12,227 nucleotides of DNA from Synechococcaceae bacterium WB4_1_0192 (GTDB lineage: Bacteria > Cyanobacteriota > Cyanobacteriia > PCC-6307 > Cyanobiaceae), in assembly GCA_009926195.1 (NCBI GenBank), contig RFPK01000031.1, positions 1 to 12,227 of the forward strand. Direction: 5' to 3'. Positions 1 to 6,523 of this stretch are shown here, in pieces. The stretch's first letter is position 1. Every line of letters begins with the position of its first letter. A program made the position numbers and the translations under genes. Under the pieces are notes generated by a model, which saw nothing but the letters and a program-made list of their open reading frames with translations, had not been told where the DNA came from and did no database searches.

Positions 1-18
1 TGGGAGCCGCGGCTCCCA
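1..18. repeat. Perfect 18-bp palindrome
   Basis: The first 18 bases (TGGGAGCCGCGGCTCCCA) equal their own reverse complement. The site falls in the putative signal-peptide codons of the divergent left-edge gene, where Ala/Gly codons easily give such symmetry. Function is unknown, and it is cut off by the window boundary on one side. Confidence 0.5.
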
Positions 19-109
19 GGGTGCTCAGCAGGGGGAGCGCCAGGACGACAGCCAGGGGAATCGGCAGCAGGCGCCGGCCGCCAAGCGGCGAAGTAAGAAG
101 GATTGGCAC
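1..109 (-). CDS. Possible 5' end of a divergent gene with a signal peptide (partial)
   Basis: Read on the minus strand from a GTG at 109-107, the frame stays open to the window edge. It encodes about 36 residues shaped like an export signal: a basic stretch (GGRRLLP), a hydrophobic run (PLAVVLALPLLSTL) and an AAAP end that could be a cleavage region. An in-frame TTG at 133-131 is an alternative start. Head-to-head orientation with purD suits a real divergent gene. In related genomes an Omp85/BamA-type outer membrane gene lies near purC/purD on the opposite strand, so that identity is a guess only. No domain is visible because the window ends. GC-rich DNA often gives open frames by chance, so this is tentative. 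Confidence 0.4.
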   Translation of the reverse strand, partial: MPILLTSPLGGRRLLPIPLAVVLALPLLSTLGAAAP

Positions 110-176
110 CGGCAGCGCTCCTCTGCGCCACAACCTAGGGGAACCCGCCGATCCTCCCCCTCCATCCATCGCCGCC

Positions 177-1499
177 ATGACCAGCGCCGCCAGCCAGCCG
201 AATCCCAGCCTCGCAGGACCGGCGCGGGTGCTGGTGGTGGGCGGTGGCGGCCGTGAGAACGCGCTGGGCTGGGCCCTGGCCCGCAGCCACGGGGTGGAAC
301 GGGTGTGGGTGACGCCAGGCAACGGCGGCACCACGGAACTGACGGGGGTCGCGCAGCTGACTGTGGCCGAATCCGACCACACCGGACTGCTCGAGATCTG
401 CCACAGCGAGGCGATCGACCTGGTGGTGGTGGGACCTGAGGCGCCCCTGGCTGCAGGGCTGGCCGACCGACTGCGCCAGGCCGGCTTCGCCGTGTTCGGC
501 CCCGGCGCCGATGGGGCCCGGCTGGAGGCCAGCAAACAGTGGGCCAAGGCCCTGATGCAGGAGGCCGGCGTACCCACCGCGGGCTACTGGCCGGCCAACA
601 GCCTCGAGCAGGCCCTGACGGCCCTGGAAACCCAGGGCCAACCCCTGGTGGTGAAGGCTGATGGACTGGCCGCCGGCAAGGGGGTCACCGTGGCTGAAAC
701 GATGGACGAAGCCCGTGCGGCCATCGAGGAGATCTTCGCGGGCCGCTTCGGCGAGGGCGAGGGCGCCTCGCTGGTGCTGGAGGAGCGCACCGTCGGCCCG
801 GAGGTCTCGGTGTTCGCCCTGTGTGATGGCGAGCGCCTGGTGCTGCTGCCCCCAGCCCAGGACCACAAGCGCATCGGCGAAGGCGACACGGGCCCCAACA
901 CCGGCGGCATGGGCGCCTACGCACCGGCACCGCTGATTGATGCCGCAGGCCTGGCTGAGGTGCGACGTCTGGTGCTGGACCCCACCCTCGCGGCCCTCCG
1001 GGCCCGCGGCATCGACTACCGCGGCGTGATCTACGCCGGCCTGATGCTCACCGCCTCCGGCCCGAGCGTGATCGAGTTCAACTGCCGCTTCGGTGATCCG
1101 GAGTGCGAAACGCTGATGCCCCTGCTCGGGCCCGAGCTGGCGGCCGTGCTGCTCGCCTGCGCCCGCGGCCGTCTCGATCAGGCGCCGGAGCTGACGATCG
1201 CACCGCGCTGCAGCGCCTGCGTGATCGCCGCTGCCGAAGGCTATCCGGGTGAGATCCGCAAGGGCGATCCGATCGACAGCCAGCTGCAGAACCGTGACGA
1301 CCTGCAGCTGTTCCATGCCGGCACGCGACGGCTGGAGGACGGGCGCTGCGTCAGCAGCGGCGGCCGCGTGCTGGCCCTGGTGGCCCAGGCCGACGACTTC
1401 GACGCGGCCTTCGCCCAGGCCTACGCGGGACTGGCCCAGGTGCAGTTTGAGGGCATGACCTACCGCCGCGACATCGGCCATCAGGTGCGCCGCGCCTAG
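177..1499 (+). CDS. purD: Phosphoribosylamine-glycine ligase (GAR synthetase), PurD
   Basis: PurD catalyses the second step of de novo purine synthesis: ATP-dependent joining of glycine to phosphoribosylamine to give GAR, in the cytosol. From the ATG at 177 the protein is 440 residues, close to the usual 420-430. The N-terminal domain opens with VLVVGGGGRENAL (about 18-30). The ATP-grasp region shows VVKADGLAAGKGV (158-170), GPNTGGMGAYAPAP (239-252) and the metal/ATP segment VIEFNCRFGDPECE (298-311). The C-terminal domain ends near the stop. The frame extends upstream to a GTG at 21, but those residues look unlike PurD and overlap a possible divergent gene, so the ATG at 177 is chosen. No good Shine-Dalgarno precedes it, which is common in cyanobacteria. 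nblS follows 57 nt downstream on the same strand and could be co-transcribed. Identity is secure. Confidence 0.97.
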   Translation: MTSAASQPNPSLAGPARVLVVGGGGRENALGWALARSHGVERVWVTPGNGGTTELTGVAQLTVAESDHTGLLEICHSEAIDLVVVGPEAPLAAGLADRLRQAGFAVFGPGADGARLEASKQWAKALMQEAGVPTAGYWPANSLEQALTALETQGQPLVVKADGLAAGKGVTVAETMDEARAAIEEIFAGRFGEGEGASLVLEERTVGPEVSVFALCDGERLVLLPPAQDHKRIGEGDTGPNTGGMGAYAPAPLIDAAGLAEVRRLVLDPTLAALRARGIDYRGVIYAGLMLTASGPSVIEFNCRFGDPECETLMPLLGPELAAVLLACARGRLDQAPELTIAPRCSACVIAAAEGYPGEIRKGDPIDSQLQNRDDLQLFHAGTRRLEDGRCVSSGGRVLALVAQADDFDAAFAQAYAGLAQVQFEGMTYRRDIGHQVRRA

Positions 1500-1556
1500 G
1501 GTGCCGCCTCGATCCAGACCACAGCGCTGGACTCCGCTCCATCCGCAACCGCCGTC

Positions 1557-3605
1557 GTGACCAGCGTCAGCTCACCGACCGCTCCCAGCGCCCGCGACGG
1601 CAGTGCCGGCCCGCGACGCAGCCTCTGGCAGCGACTGGCGCGCTGGTGGGCCGAATTCACGCTGCAGACCAAGCTGCTGGCGGCCGCCACCCTGGTGGTG
1701 AGCCTGATGATGACGGGCATCACCTTCTTCGCACTCAACGGCATCCAGGCCGATGTGCGCATGAGTGACACCCGTTTCGCCCGCGATCTCGGCCTGCTGC
1801 TCGCCGCCAACGTGACACCGCTGGTGGCCGAGGGGAACGACCGCGAACTGGCGGCGGTGGCCGAGCGCTTCTGGCGCTCAAGCCGCAGCCTGCGCTACAT
1901 CTTCTTCGCCGATCCGGACGGGGTGATCTACCTCGGCATCCCGATCAGCGGCACCAGCGGCGGCAGCGAACTGCTGCTGAGCCGTCGCCTGGAGCTACCG
2001 ACCGATCTGGCACGCCGCCCCCAGAACCCGCTGATCCGCCAGCACCTCAGCCCCGATGGGCAGGTCACCGATGTCTTCGTGCCGCTGGTGAGCGGTGATC
2101 GCACCCTGGGGGTGCTGGCCCTGGGCATCAACCCCAATGAGGCCGCCCTGGCCAGCGCTGCCCTCAGCCGCGAGGTCACGGTGGCGGTGTTCATCTCGAT
2201 CTGGGTACTGGTGATCCTCGGGGCGGTGTTCAACGCCCTGACGATCACCCGGCCGGTGAAGGAGCTGCTACGGGGTGTGCGCTCGATCGCCGGCGGCAAT
2301 TTCGAAGCCCGCATCGCCCTGCCGGTGGGCGGTGAACTGGGGGAGCTGCTGGAGGGGTTCAACACCATGGCCACCCAGCTGGAGGCCTACAACGAAGCCA
2401 ACATCGAGGAGCTCACCGCCGCCCAGGTGAAGCAGCAATCGCTGATCGCCACCATGGCTGACGGCGCCCTGCTGCTGGATGCCGACGGGCGGGTGGTGCT
2501 GGTGAACCCCACGGCCCGGCGCCTGTTCCGCTGGGAGGGACGCAAGCTGGAGGGAACCCAGCTGGCGGCAGAACTGCCGGAGGAGCTCTCCCTGGATCTG
2601 CAGGCGCCACTGGAGGCGGTGCTGAGCGGCGAGAAGGACAGCAGCGATGTGCGTATCAGCTTCGGCGAACCGGCCCGCACCCTGCGCATCGTGCTGCAGT
2701 CGGTACGGGATGCCAGCGGAGAAACCCTCAAGGGCATCGCCGTGACGGTGCAGGACCTGACCCGCGAGGTTGAGCTCAATGCCGCCCAGAGCCGGTTCAT
2801 CAGCAATGTCTCTCACGAACTGCGCACGCCGTTGTTCAACATCAAGAGCTACGTTGAAACCCTGCACGACCTCGGCGATCAACTGAGCGAGGAGGAGAAG
2901 CGCGAATTCCTGGCGATCGCCAATGCCGAAACCGATCGGCTCACGCGGCTGGTGAACGATGTGCTCGATCTCTCCCGGCTGGAGAGCGACCGCATCTGGG
3001 CGATGGAGCCGGTGGAGCTGAGACCGGCGATGGAACAGACCCTGCGCAATTACCGCCTCAATGCCGACGACAAGGGCGTTGAACTCAGCCTGGATGTGGA
3101 CGAGCACCTACCGCGAATCCGGGGCAACTGGGATCTCCTGCTGCAGGTGTTCGACAACCTGGTCGGCAACGGCCTGAAGTTCACGGCCGGTGGCGGTCGG
3201 CTCACCCTGCGGGCCTACCCCTGGCCGGACACCTGCCAGCTCGATCCCAGCACCGCCCCAAACCCCGACAACCCCACCTGCACGCTCACCGCACCGCTGC
3301 CGCGGCTGCGGGTGGAGATCGCCGACACCGGCTCAGGCATCTCCCGCGAGGACCAGGATCGGATCTTCGAGAGGTTCTACCGGGTGGAGAACGCTGTCCA
3401 CACCGAGGTCGGCACGGGACTGGGGCTATCGATCGTGCGCGGCATCCTCGAGAAGCACAGCAGCAGCATTCGCATGGCCAGCGAACTGGGCACCGGCACC
3501 ACCTTCTGGTTCGACCTCCCCCTGGAACAAGCCGACGAGGATGAATTGCGGATCGAAGCGGAACGCCGCCGCCCGGATCAGCTCATGACCGAGAGTCCAG
3601 CCTGA
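1557..3605 (+). CDS. nblS: Membrane sensor histidine kinase, NblS/Hik33 (DspA) type
   Basis: This is a 682-residue sensor kinase starting at GTG 1557. It has a first membrane segment (about 40-60), an extracytoplasmic sensing domain (about 61-205) and a second membrane segment (about 207-228). HAMP (about 229-282, with TRPVKELL) and PAS (about 292-400) domains follow. The HisKA H-box NVSHELRTP has the phospho-acceptor His420. The HATPase_c domain shows an N-box (DNLVGNGLKFT, 533-543), G1 (DTGSGIS, 590-596), F-box (IFERFYRV) and G2 (GTGLGLSIV, 619-627). Domain order, length and position beside purD and kaiC fit NblS/Hik33, the conserved kinase that signals high light, cold and nutrient stress to RpaB. 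Without a database search, assignment to this orthologue rather than another PAS/HAMP kinase is inference. A Pro- and Cys-containing segment of about 30 residues (554-583) lies between N-box and G1. It converges on kaiC, 37 nt away. Confidence 0.9.
   Translation: MTSVSSPTAPSARDGSAGPRRSLWQRLARWWAEFTLQTKLLAAATLVVSLMMTGITFFALNGIQADVRMSDTRFARDLGLLLAANVTPLVAEGNDRELAAVAERFWRSSRSLRYIFFADPDGVIYLGIPISGTSGGSELLLSRRLELPTDLARRPQNPLIRQHLSPDGQVTDVFVPLVSGDRTLGVLALGINPNEAALASAALSREVTVAVFISIWVLVILGAVFNALTITRPVKELLRGVRSIAGGNFEARIALPVGGELGELLEGFNTMATQLEAYNEANIEELTAAQVKQQSLIATMADGALLLDADGRVVLVNPTARRLFRWEGRKLEGTQLAAELPEELSLDLQAPLEAVLSGEKDSSDVRISFGEPARTLRIVLQSVRDASGETLKGIAVTVQDLTREVELNAAQSRFISNVSHELRTPLFNIKSYVETLHDLGDQLSEEEKREFLAIANAETDRLTRLVNDVLDLSRLESDRIWAMEPVELRPAMEQTLRNYRLNADDKGVELSLDVDEHLPRIRGNWDLLLQVFDNLVGNGLKFTAGGGRLTLRAYPWPDTCQLDPSTAPNPDNPTCTLTAPLPRLRVEIADTGSGISREDQDRIFERFYRVENAVHTEVGTGLGLSIVRGILEKHSSSIRMASELGTGTTFWFDLPLEQADEDELRIEAERRRPDQLMTESPA
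2913..2920. repeat. HIP1 octamer GCGATCGC
   Basis: Exact match to the highly iterated palindrome common in many cyanobacterial genomes, here inside nblS. With only three copies in the window it is weak support for the phylum. Confidence 0.6.
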
Positions 3606-3643
3606 GACCAACTCCTGGAAAGGGCCTGGTCTCGGTTGAGACT
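3603..3643. terminator. Compact hairpin region between convergent nblS and kaiC
   Basis: The 37-nt gap between the nblS and kaiC stop codons holds a 7-bp inverted repeat, GAGACCA (3604-3610) with TGGTCTC (3627-3633), with a 16-nt loop. A second, mutually exclusive hairpin is GTCTC (3629-3633), GGTT loop, GAGAC (3638-3642). Neither is followed by a T-run on either strand, so this is not a classical intrinsic terminator. Its position between converging genes still makes a bidirectional transcript-end role likely. Confidence 0.4.
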
Positions 3644-5187
3644 CAGAGGCGTTCCTCGCTGGTCACGCCCTGCACGATGCGCGAGAGCTCGCTGCGCTCA
3701 TCGGTGTTGATGCGGTGAGGAACACCGCTGATGATGCGTTCGAAGTTGGAGAAGGAATCCTTGATCTCTGGCCCATTGCCGGTGATCATGAATTCGCGGA
3801 TTCCCTTGTCGTGCCAGGAGCCGCGCATCTTGAACACATTGAGGGCCCGGGCCATTTCGCCGCGGATTTCCACATACTGAAGCAGCAAGATCGTATCCGT
3901 GATCGTGGAGATATGAGAATCGGTGATCGAATGGCTCCCCATGAACTCCTCCGAGGTATTCGTAAAGAAGCCGGCAATCTCCTCCTGCTTGGCATAACCG
4001 GTCACACCGATCACAAACTGACGGAAGGCGTTGTGACTGACGCCACGTGCCAACGCCGACAGGGAATCGATCGCCATCCTCGAGGGCTTGAACTGACCGA
4101 TCTCGGTCTTGATGATCTGCAGGTGATCCTCAAGACCCGTTGACTCTGGATAAGCGCAGATGATCTTGAGCAGGCCATCGCGCTCCATCTGCTCAAAATC
4201 AATTCCCCAGCTGGTGGCGTTGCGCAGCAGCTGTGCACGCGACTCTTCATAGGCGAAAAGAATCGCCCGCTCGCGGTTGGCGCAGGCGTTCTCGACGAAC
4301 TTGCTGACCAGCAGGGTCTTACCCGTGCCGGTGGCGCCGGTGGCCAGGATGATCGAATCCTTGAAGAATCCACCGCCGCACATCTCATCGAGCCGGGGAA
4401 CACCGGAGCTGACACGCACATTCGAACTGCGCTGCGTGAGCCGCATCGCCCCCAGCGGGAAGATGCTGATACCGTGAGAGCCCATCGTGAAGGGGAACTC
4501 ACCCTTCATGTGGGTGGTACCCCGCAGCTTGAGGATCTCCACGGTGCGGCGGCGGCGCTCACCTTCGAGCACATTGCGCAGAATCACCACGTTGTCAGAG
4601 ACAAACTCTTCAACGCCATAGCGGGCGATCGGACCATATTCATCAATACGCTCCGTGGTCATCACCGTGGTGACACCGATCTCCTTGAGCCTAGCAATCA
4701 GACGAAAGATCTCACGCCGAACCACGGAGACGGCATCGTATTGCTGAAACACAGCCGTGATCGAATCGATCGCAACACGGCGGGCCTTGTACTTGCGAAT
4801 CGCATAGTTAATCCGCTCAATCAGACCGGACAAATCAAAATTGCCGGCCACATCCTGGCCCTCTGGATCAGGCGAAGCATCGAGCAGGAACAACTTATCC
4901 TGCTCCACCATCTCCTGCAGATTCCAACCAAAACTGGAGGCATTCCTAAGGATATCGAGAGGCGACTCCTCAAACGTGACAAAGATGCCAGGCTCATCAA
5001 ACTGACGAATTCCGTTGTACAGGAAATTCAACGAGAAGACCGTCTTGCCGGTGCCGGAGGTGCCACTGATCAGCGTCGATCGACCAATCGGCAGACCGCC
5101 CTGGCAGATATCATCGAAGCCCTCGATCCCCGTAGGGAGCTTCTGCACCGATGTCAATGCATGGGAGTGGGAGCTGGGGTCCTGCAT
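3643..5187 (-). CDS. kaiC: Circadian clock protein KaiC
   Basis: KaiC is the hexameric double-domain ATPase, autokinase and phosphatase at the centre of the cyanobacterial clock. The 514-residue product is close to the 519 of S. elongatus. CI has Walker A GTSGTGKT (42-49) and the catalytic glutamates TFEES (E73, E74). CII has Walker A GATGTGKT (284-291) and FAYEES (E314, E315). The phosphosites are intact in SITDSHISTITDT: T422, S427 and T428 match T426, S431 and T432 of S. elongatus with an offset of four. The A-loop bound by KaiA (about 487-498, SGVPHRINTDER) is present, followed by a short tail. It is the last gene of kaiA-kaiB-kaiC on the minus strand, 80 nt after kaiB, and its ATG has no convincing Shine-Dalgarno. 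The N-terminal half is less GC-rich than the flanks, with many A/T-ending codons. Confidence 0.98.
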   Translation of the reverse strand: MQDPSSHSHALTSVQKLPTGIEGFDDICQGGLPIGRSTLISGTSGTGKTVFSLNFLYNGIRQFDEPGIFVTFEESPLDILRNASSFGWNLQEMVEQDKLFLLDASPDPEGQDVAGNFDLSGLIERINYAIRKYKARRVAIDSITAVFQQYDAVSVVRREIFRLIARLKEIGVTTVMTTERIDEYGPIARYGVEEFVSDNVVILRNVLEGERRRRTVEILKLRGTTHMKGEFPFTMGSHGISIFPLGAMRLTQRSSNVRVSSGVPRLDEMCGGGFFKDSIILATGATGTGKTLLVSKFVENACANRERAILFAYEESRAQLLRNATSWGIDFEQMERDGLLKIICAYPESTGLEDHLQIIKTEIGQFKPSRMAIDSLSALARGVSHNAFRQFVIGVTGYAKQEEIAGFFTNTSEEFMGSHSITDSHISTITDTILLLQYVEIRGEMARALNVFKMRGSWHDKGIREFMITGNGPEIKDSFSNFERIISGVPHRINTDERSELSRIVQGVTSEERL

Positions 5188-5267
5188 GGATCGGGTGGTC
5201 CTGAGGGAAGACTAAAAAAGGAGGAATGCTGCAGCCAAGACTGACAAGGGCTGGCGAAAGGATGGAC
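5188..5267 (-). other. kaiB-kaiC intercistronic region
   Basis: This 80-nt gap is the only spacing inside the clock operon. On the transcribed strand it has a weak CAGCC/GGCTG stem with a 12-nt loop and, about 14 nt after it, a run of six T (plus-strand A-run 5214-5219). The nearest AGGA lies about 13-15 nt before the kaiC ATG, which is far for a ribosome binding site. It could hold an attenuator or a leader controlling kaiC translation. No promoter is convincing by eye. Confidence 0.35.
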
Positions 5268-5615
5268 TCAGGCGATGCCCTCATCCCCGGCGCCATCGCC
5301 ATAGGGCTCGGCGAGGCCTTCATCCGTCAGCTCCTCGTAGAGCAGGTCAAGTCCGATCAGCACCCGTTCACGATCAGAGAGATCACCGATGATCCGACGC
5401 ACGGGCGGCGGCAGGATCTTGGCCAGGGTAGGCGTGGCCAGAATTTTATCCTCCTCGGCCAGCTGCGGGTTCTTGAGCACATCGATCACCTTGAGGGCAT
5501 AGACCCCCTGAAACTCGGTGTCAAGAATGTTGCGCAGGGTTTTGAGCGCCCGCATCGAATTGGGCGTATTTCCCGCCACGTAGAGCTTGAGGATGTAGGT
5601 CTTGCGGGGGCTCAT
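5268..5615 (-). CDS. kaiB: Circadian clock protein KaiB
   Basis: KaiB is the fold-switching clock protein that binds the KaiC CI ring, sequesters KaiA and drives KaiC dephosphorylation. The start MSPRKTYILKLYVAGNTPNS and the core LATPTLAKILPPPVRRIIGD are nearly invariant family sequence. G88 and D90, at the positions whose substitution traps the fold-switched form in well-studied KaiB proteins, are conserved, as are the prolines at 69-71. The product is 115 residues against about 102 in S. elongatus. The extra length is an acidic, Gly-containing tail after YEEL (about 97-115). The ATG overlaps the kaiA stop by one base and is preceded by an exceptionally strong Shine-Dalgarno, implying coupled and efficient translation. 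Identity is secure. Confidence 0.98.
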   Translation of the reverse strand: MSPRKTYILKLYVAGNTPNSMRALKTLRNILDTEFQGVYALKVIDVLKNPQLAEEDKILATPTLAKILPPPVRRIIGDLSDRERVLIGLDLLYEELTDEGLAEPYGDGAGDEGIA

Positions 5616-6523
5616 CAGATCACCTCCTCGGCTGAGGGCAGGCCTGTTCCGACAACTTCGGGGCTGGCGCCTGCGGCTGTGACAGCCGCAGGCGCCAGGG
5701 GAAGATCCGGTGGGATGGAGCGGCGGTACATCTCGCAGAGATGGGCGAGGACGTCGAGCAGGGCCAGGCGGTAGTCCTGGAGGAAGTCGTGCTTGTGCCC
5801 CTCCAGCTTGAGCTGCTTCCAGAAGACGTCAATGAGGTCCACGTGAATCTCCACCACCTTGTTGATCGGCAGGTCACTGAAAAAAGCGGTGTGCACAAAG
5901 CTCTCGATCGCCTGATTGGCGGCAGCCGGGTCCTTGAAGTAGCTGATCAGCAGATCGCGATAGCTGCGCTCCAGCGAACCCAGCAGCTCCTGCCGCTCCG
6001 CCTGGGGCAGGTTGCGCAGGAACAGGGCCGGGTCCCGCTTGTAGAAGACGCCGAGATAGCCGAGCCGGCCACTGAGACGGTTGGGCAGGCGCCAGGGGCC
6101 CGGGGTGGCCGATGCGTTGCCGCCAGGATTGCCGCCCGCCGCCCCGTCACCACTCGGCACCCCGCGGCGCAGAAAACGCGACACGGCAGCGTCGACGCTG
6201 TAGGCGATCTGCTCCAGCTGGTCCTGGGGCAGATGCACCTCGGCCTCGTGATACTCGACCCGACCGCTCACCTCACCCACCACCACCGCCGGCAGCACCA
6301 ATCCCTGGCGGCGCAGCGCCTCATACGTCTCTGGGGCGAAGATGCCCTGCTGCAGCAGCACCACATCAAAGGCCTCACGCCGCTGCTCCAGCTCAGCGAC
6401 CGGATCGGGCCGGGAACCCAGATTCTCCAGCTGATAGCGGCCGCCCTTGAGCCAGCTACGGCACGCTTTCTCCAGGCGGGGGTCCGCCAGCAGCGAGGCG
6501 ATGGTGAGAGCCGGCTGGGACAT
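5615..6523 (-). CDS. kaiA: Circadian clock protein KaiA with an extended C-terminus
   Basis: KaiA is the dimeric activator of KaiC autophosphorylation. It binds the KaiC C-terminal A-loop segment. Residues about 1-120 form the pseudo-receiver domain. Residues 121-143 are a Gly/Ala/Pro linker. Residues about 150-270 are the four-helix KaiC-binding domain, recognisable by LGYLGVFYKRDPALFLR, FFSDLPINKVVEIHVDL and AHLCEMYRRSIP. S. elongatus KaiA is 284 residues and ends just after YRRSIP. This protein runs on to 302, adding about 30 residues rich in Ala, Pro and Gly (271-302). Part of the tail is encoded by a perfect 35-nt inverted repeat. The stop codon overlaps the kaiB ATG by one base. The ATG at 6523-6521 has no clear Shine-Dalgarno. 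Transcription probably starts in the region shared with rplU. Identity is secure; whether the tail is functional is unknown. Confidence 0.97.
   Translation of the reverse strand: MSQPALTIASLLADPRLEKACRSWLKGGRYQLENLGSRPDPVAELEQRREAFDVVLLQQGIFAPETYEALRRQGLVLPAVVVGEVSGRVEYHEAEVHLPQDQLEQIAYSVDAAVSRFLRRGVPSGDGAAGGNPGGNASATPGPWRLPNRLSGRLGYLGVFYKRDPALFLRNLPQAERQELLGSLERSYRDLLISYFKDPAAANQAIESFVHTAFFSDLPINKVVEIHVDLIDVFWKQLKLEGHKHDFLQDYRLALLDVLAHLCEMYRRSIPPDLPLAPAAVTAAGASPEVVGTGLPSAEEVI
5618..5628 (-). promoter_or_regulatory. Full-length Shine-Dalgarno of kaiB
   Basis: On the minus strand this reads AGGAGGTGATC, the full complement of the 16S rRNA 3' tail (GAUCACCUCCU). It ends 2 nt before the kaiB ATG, leaving 7 nt between GGAGG and ATG, which is near optimal. 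It lies inside the last kaiA codons, so translating kaiA would deliver ribosomes to kaiB. Confidence 0.85.
5664..5698. repeat. Perfect 17-bp inverted repeat in the 3' end of kaiA
   Basis: Left arm 5664-5680 (CTGGCGCCTGCGGCTGT) and right arm 5682-5698 are exact reverse complements around a single G at 5681. In RNA this makes a 16-bp stem with a 3-nt loop, almost all G:C pairs. On the kai transcript it ends about 48 nt before the kaiB ATG. No T-run follows on either strand, so it is not a classical terminator. It encodes KaiA residues about 276-287 in the extra tail. A role in mRNA stability, processing or coupling is possible. Confidence 0.85.

Noticed and set aside
21..176. N-terminal extension of PurD from the upstream GTG
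   Set aside because: The residues (Arg/Pro/Ser-rich) are unlike PurD, the ATG at 177 gives the normal length, and the extension overlaps a possible divergent gene.
135..1481. Long minus-strand frame of 448 residues opposite purD
   Set aside because: It lies fully antisense to a certain gene, shows no recognisable domain, and is His/Gln/Ala-rich as expected for the shadow of GC-rich coding DNA.
4474..5244. Plus-strand frame of 256 residues opposite kaiC
   Set aside because: It is antisense to the conserved KaiC CI domain and has no motif; its openness follows from kaiC codon use.
5226..5774. Plus-strand frame opposite kaiB, preceded by AAAAAAGGAGGA
   Set aside because: The site matches a Shine-Dalgarno, but GGAGG is only 1 nt from the ATG, too close for normal initiation. 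The protein is an antisense shadow of kaiB and kaiA without motifs. An antisense RNA remains possible but is unsupported.
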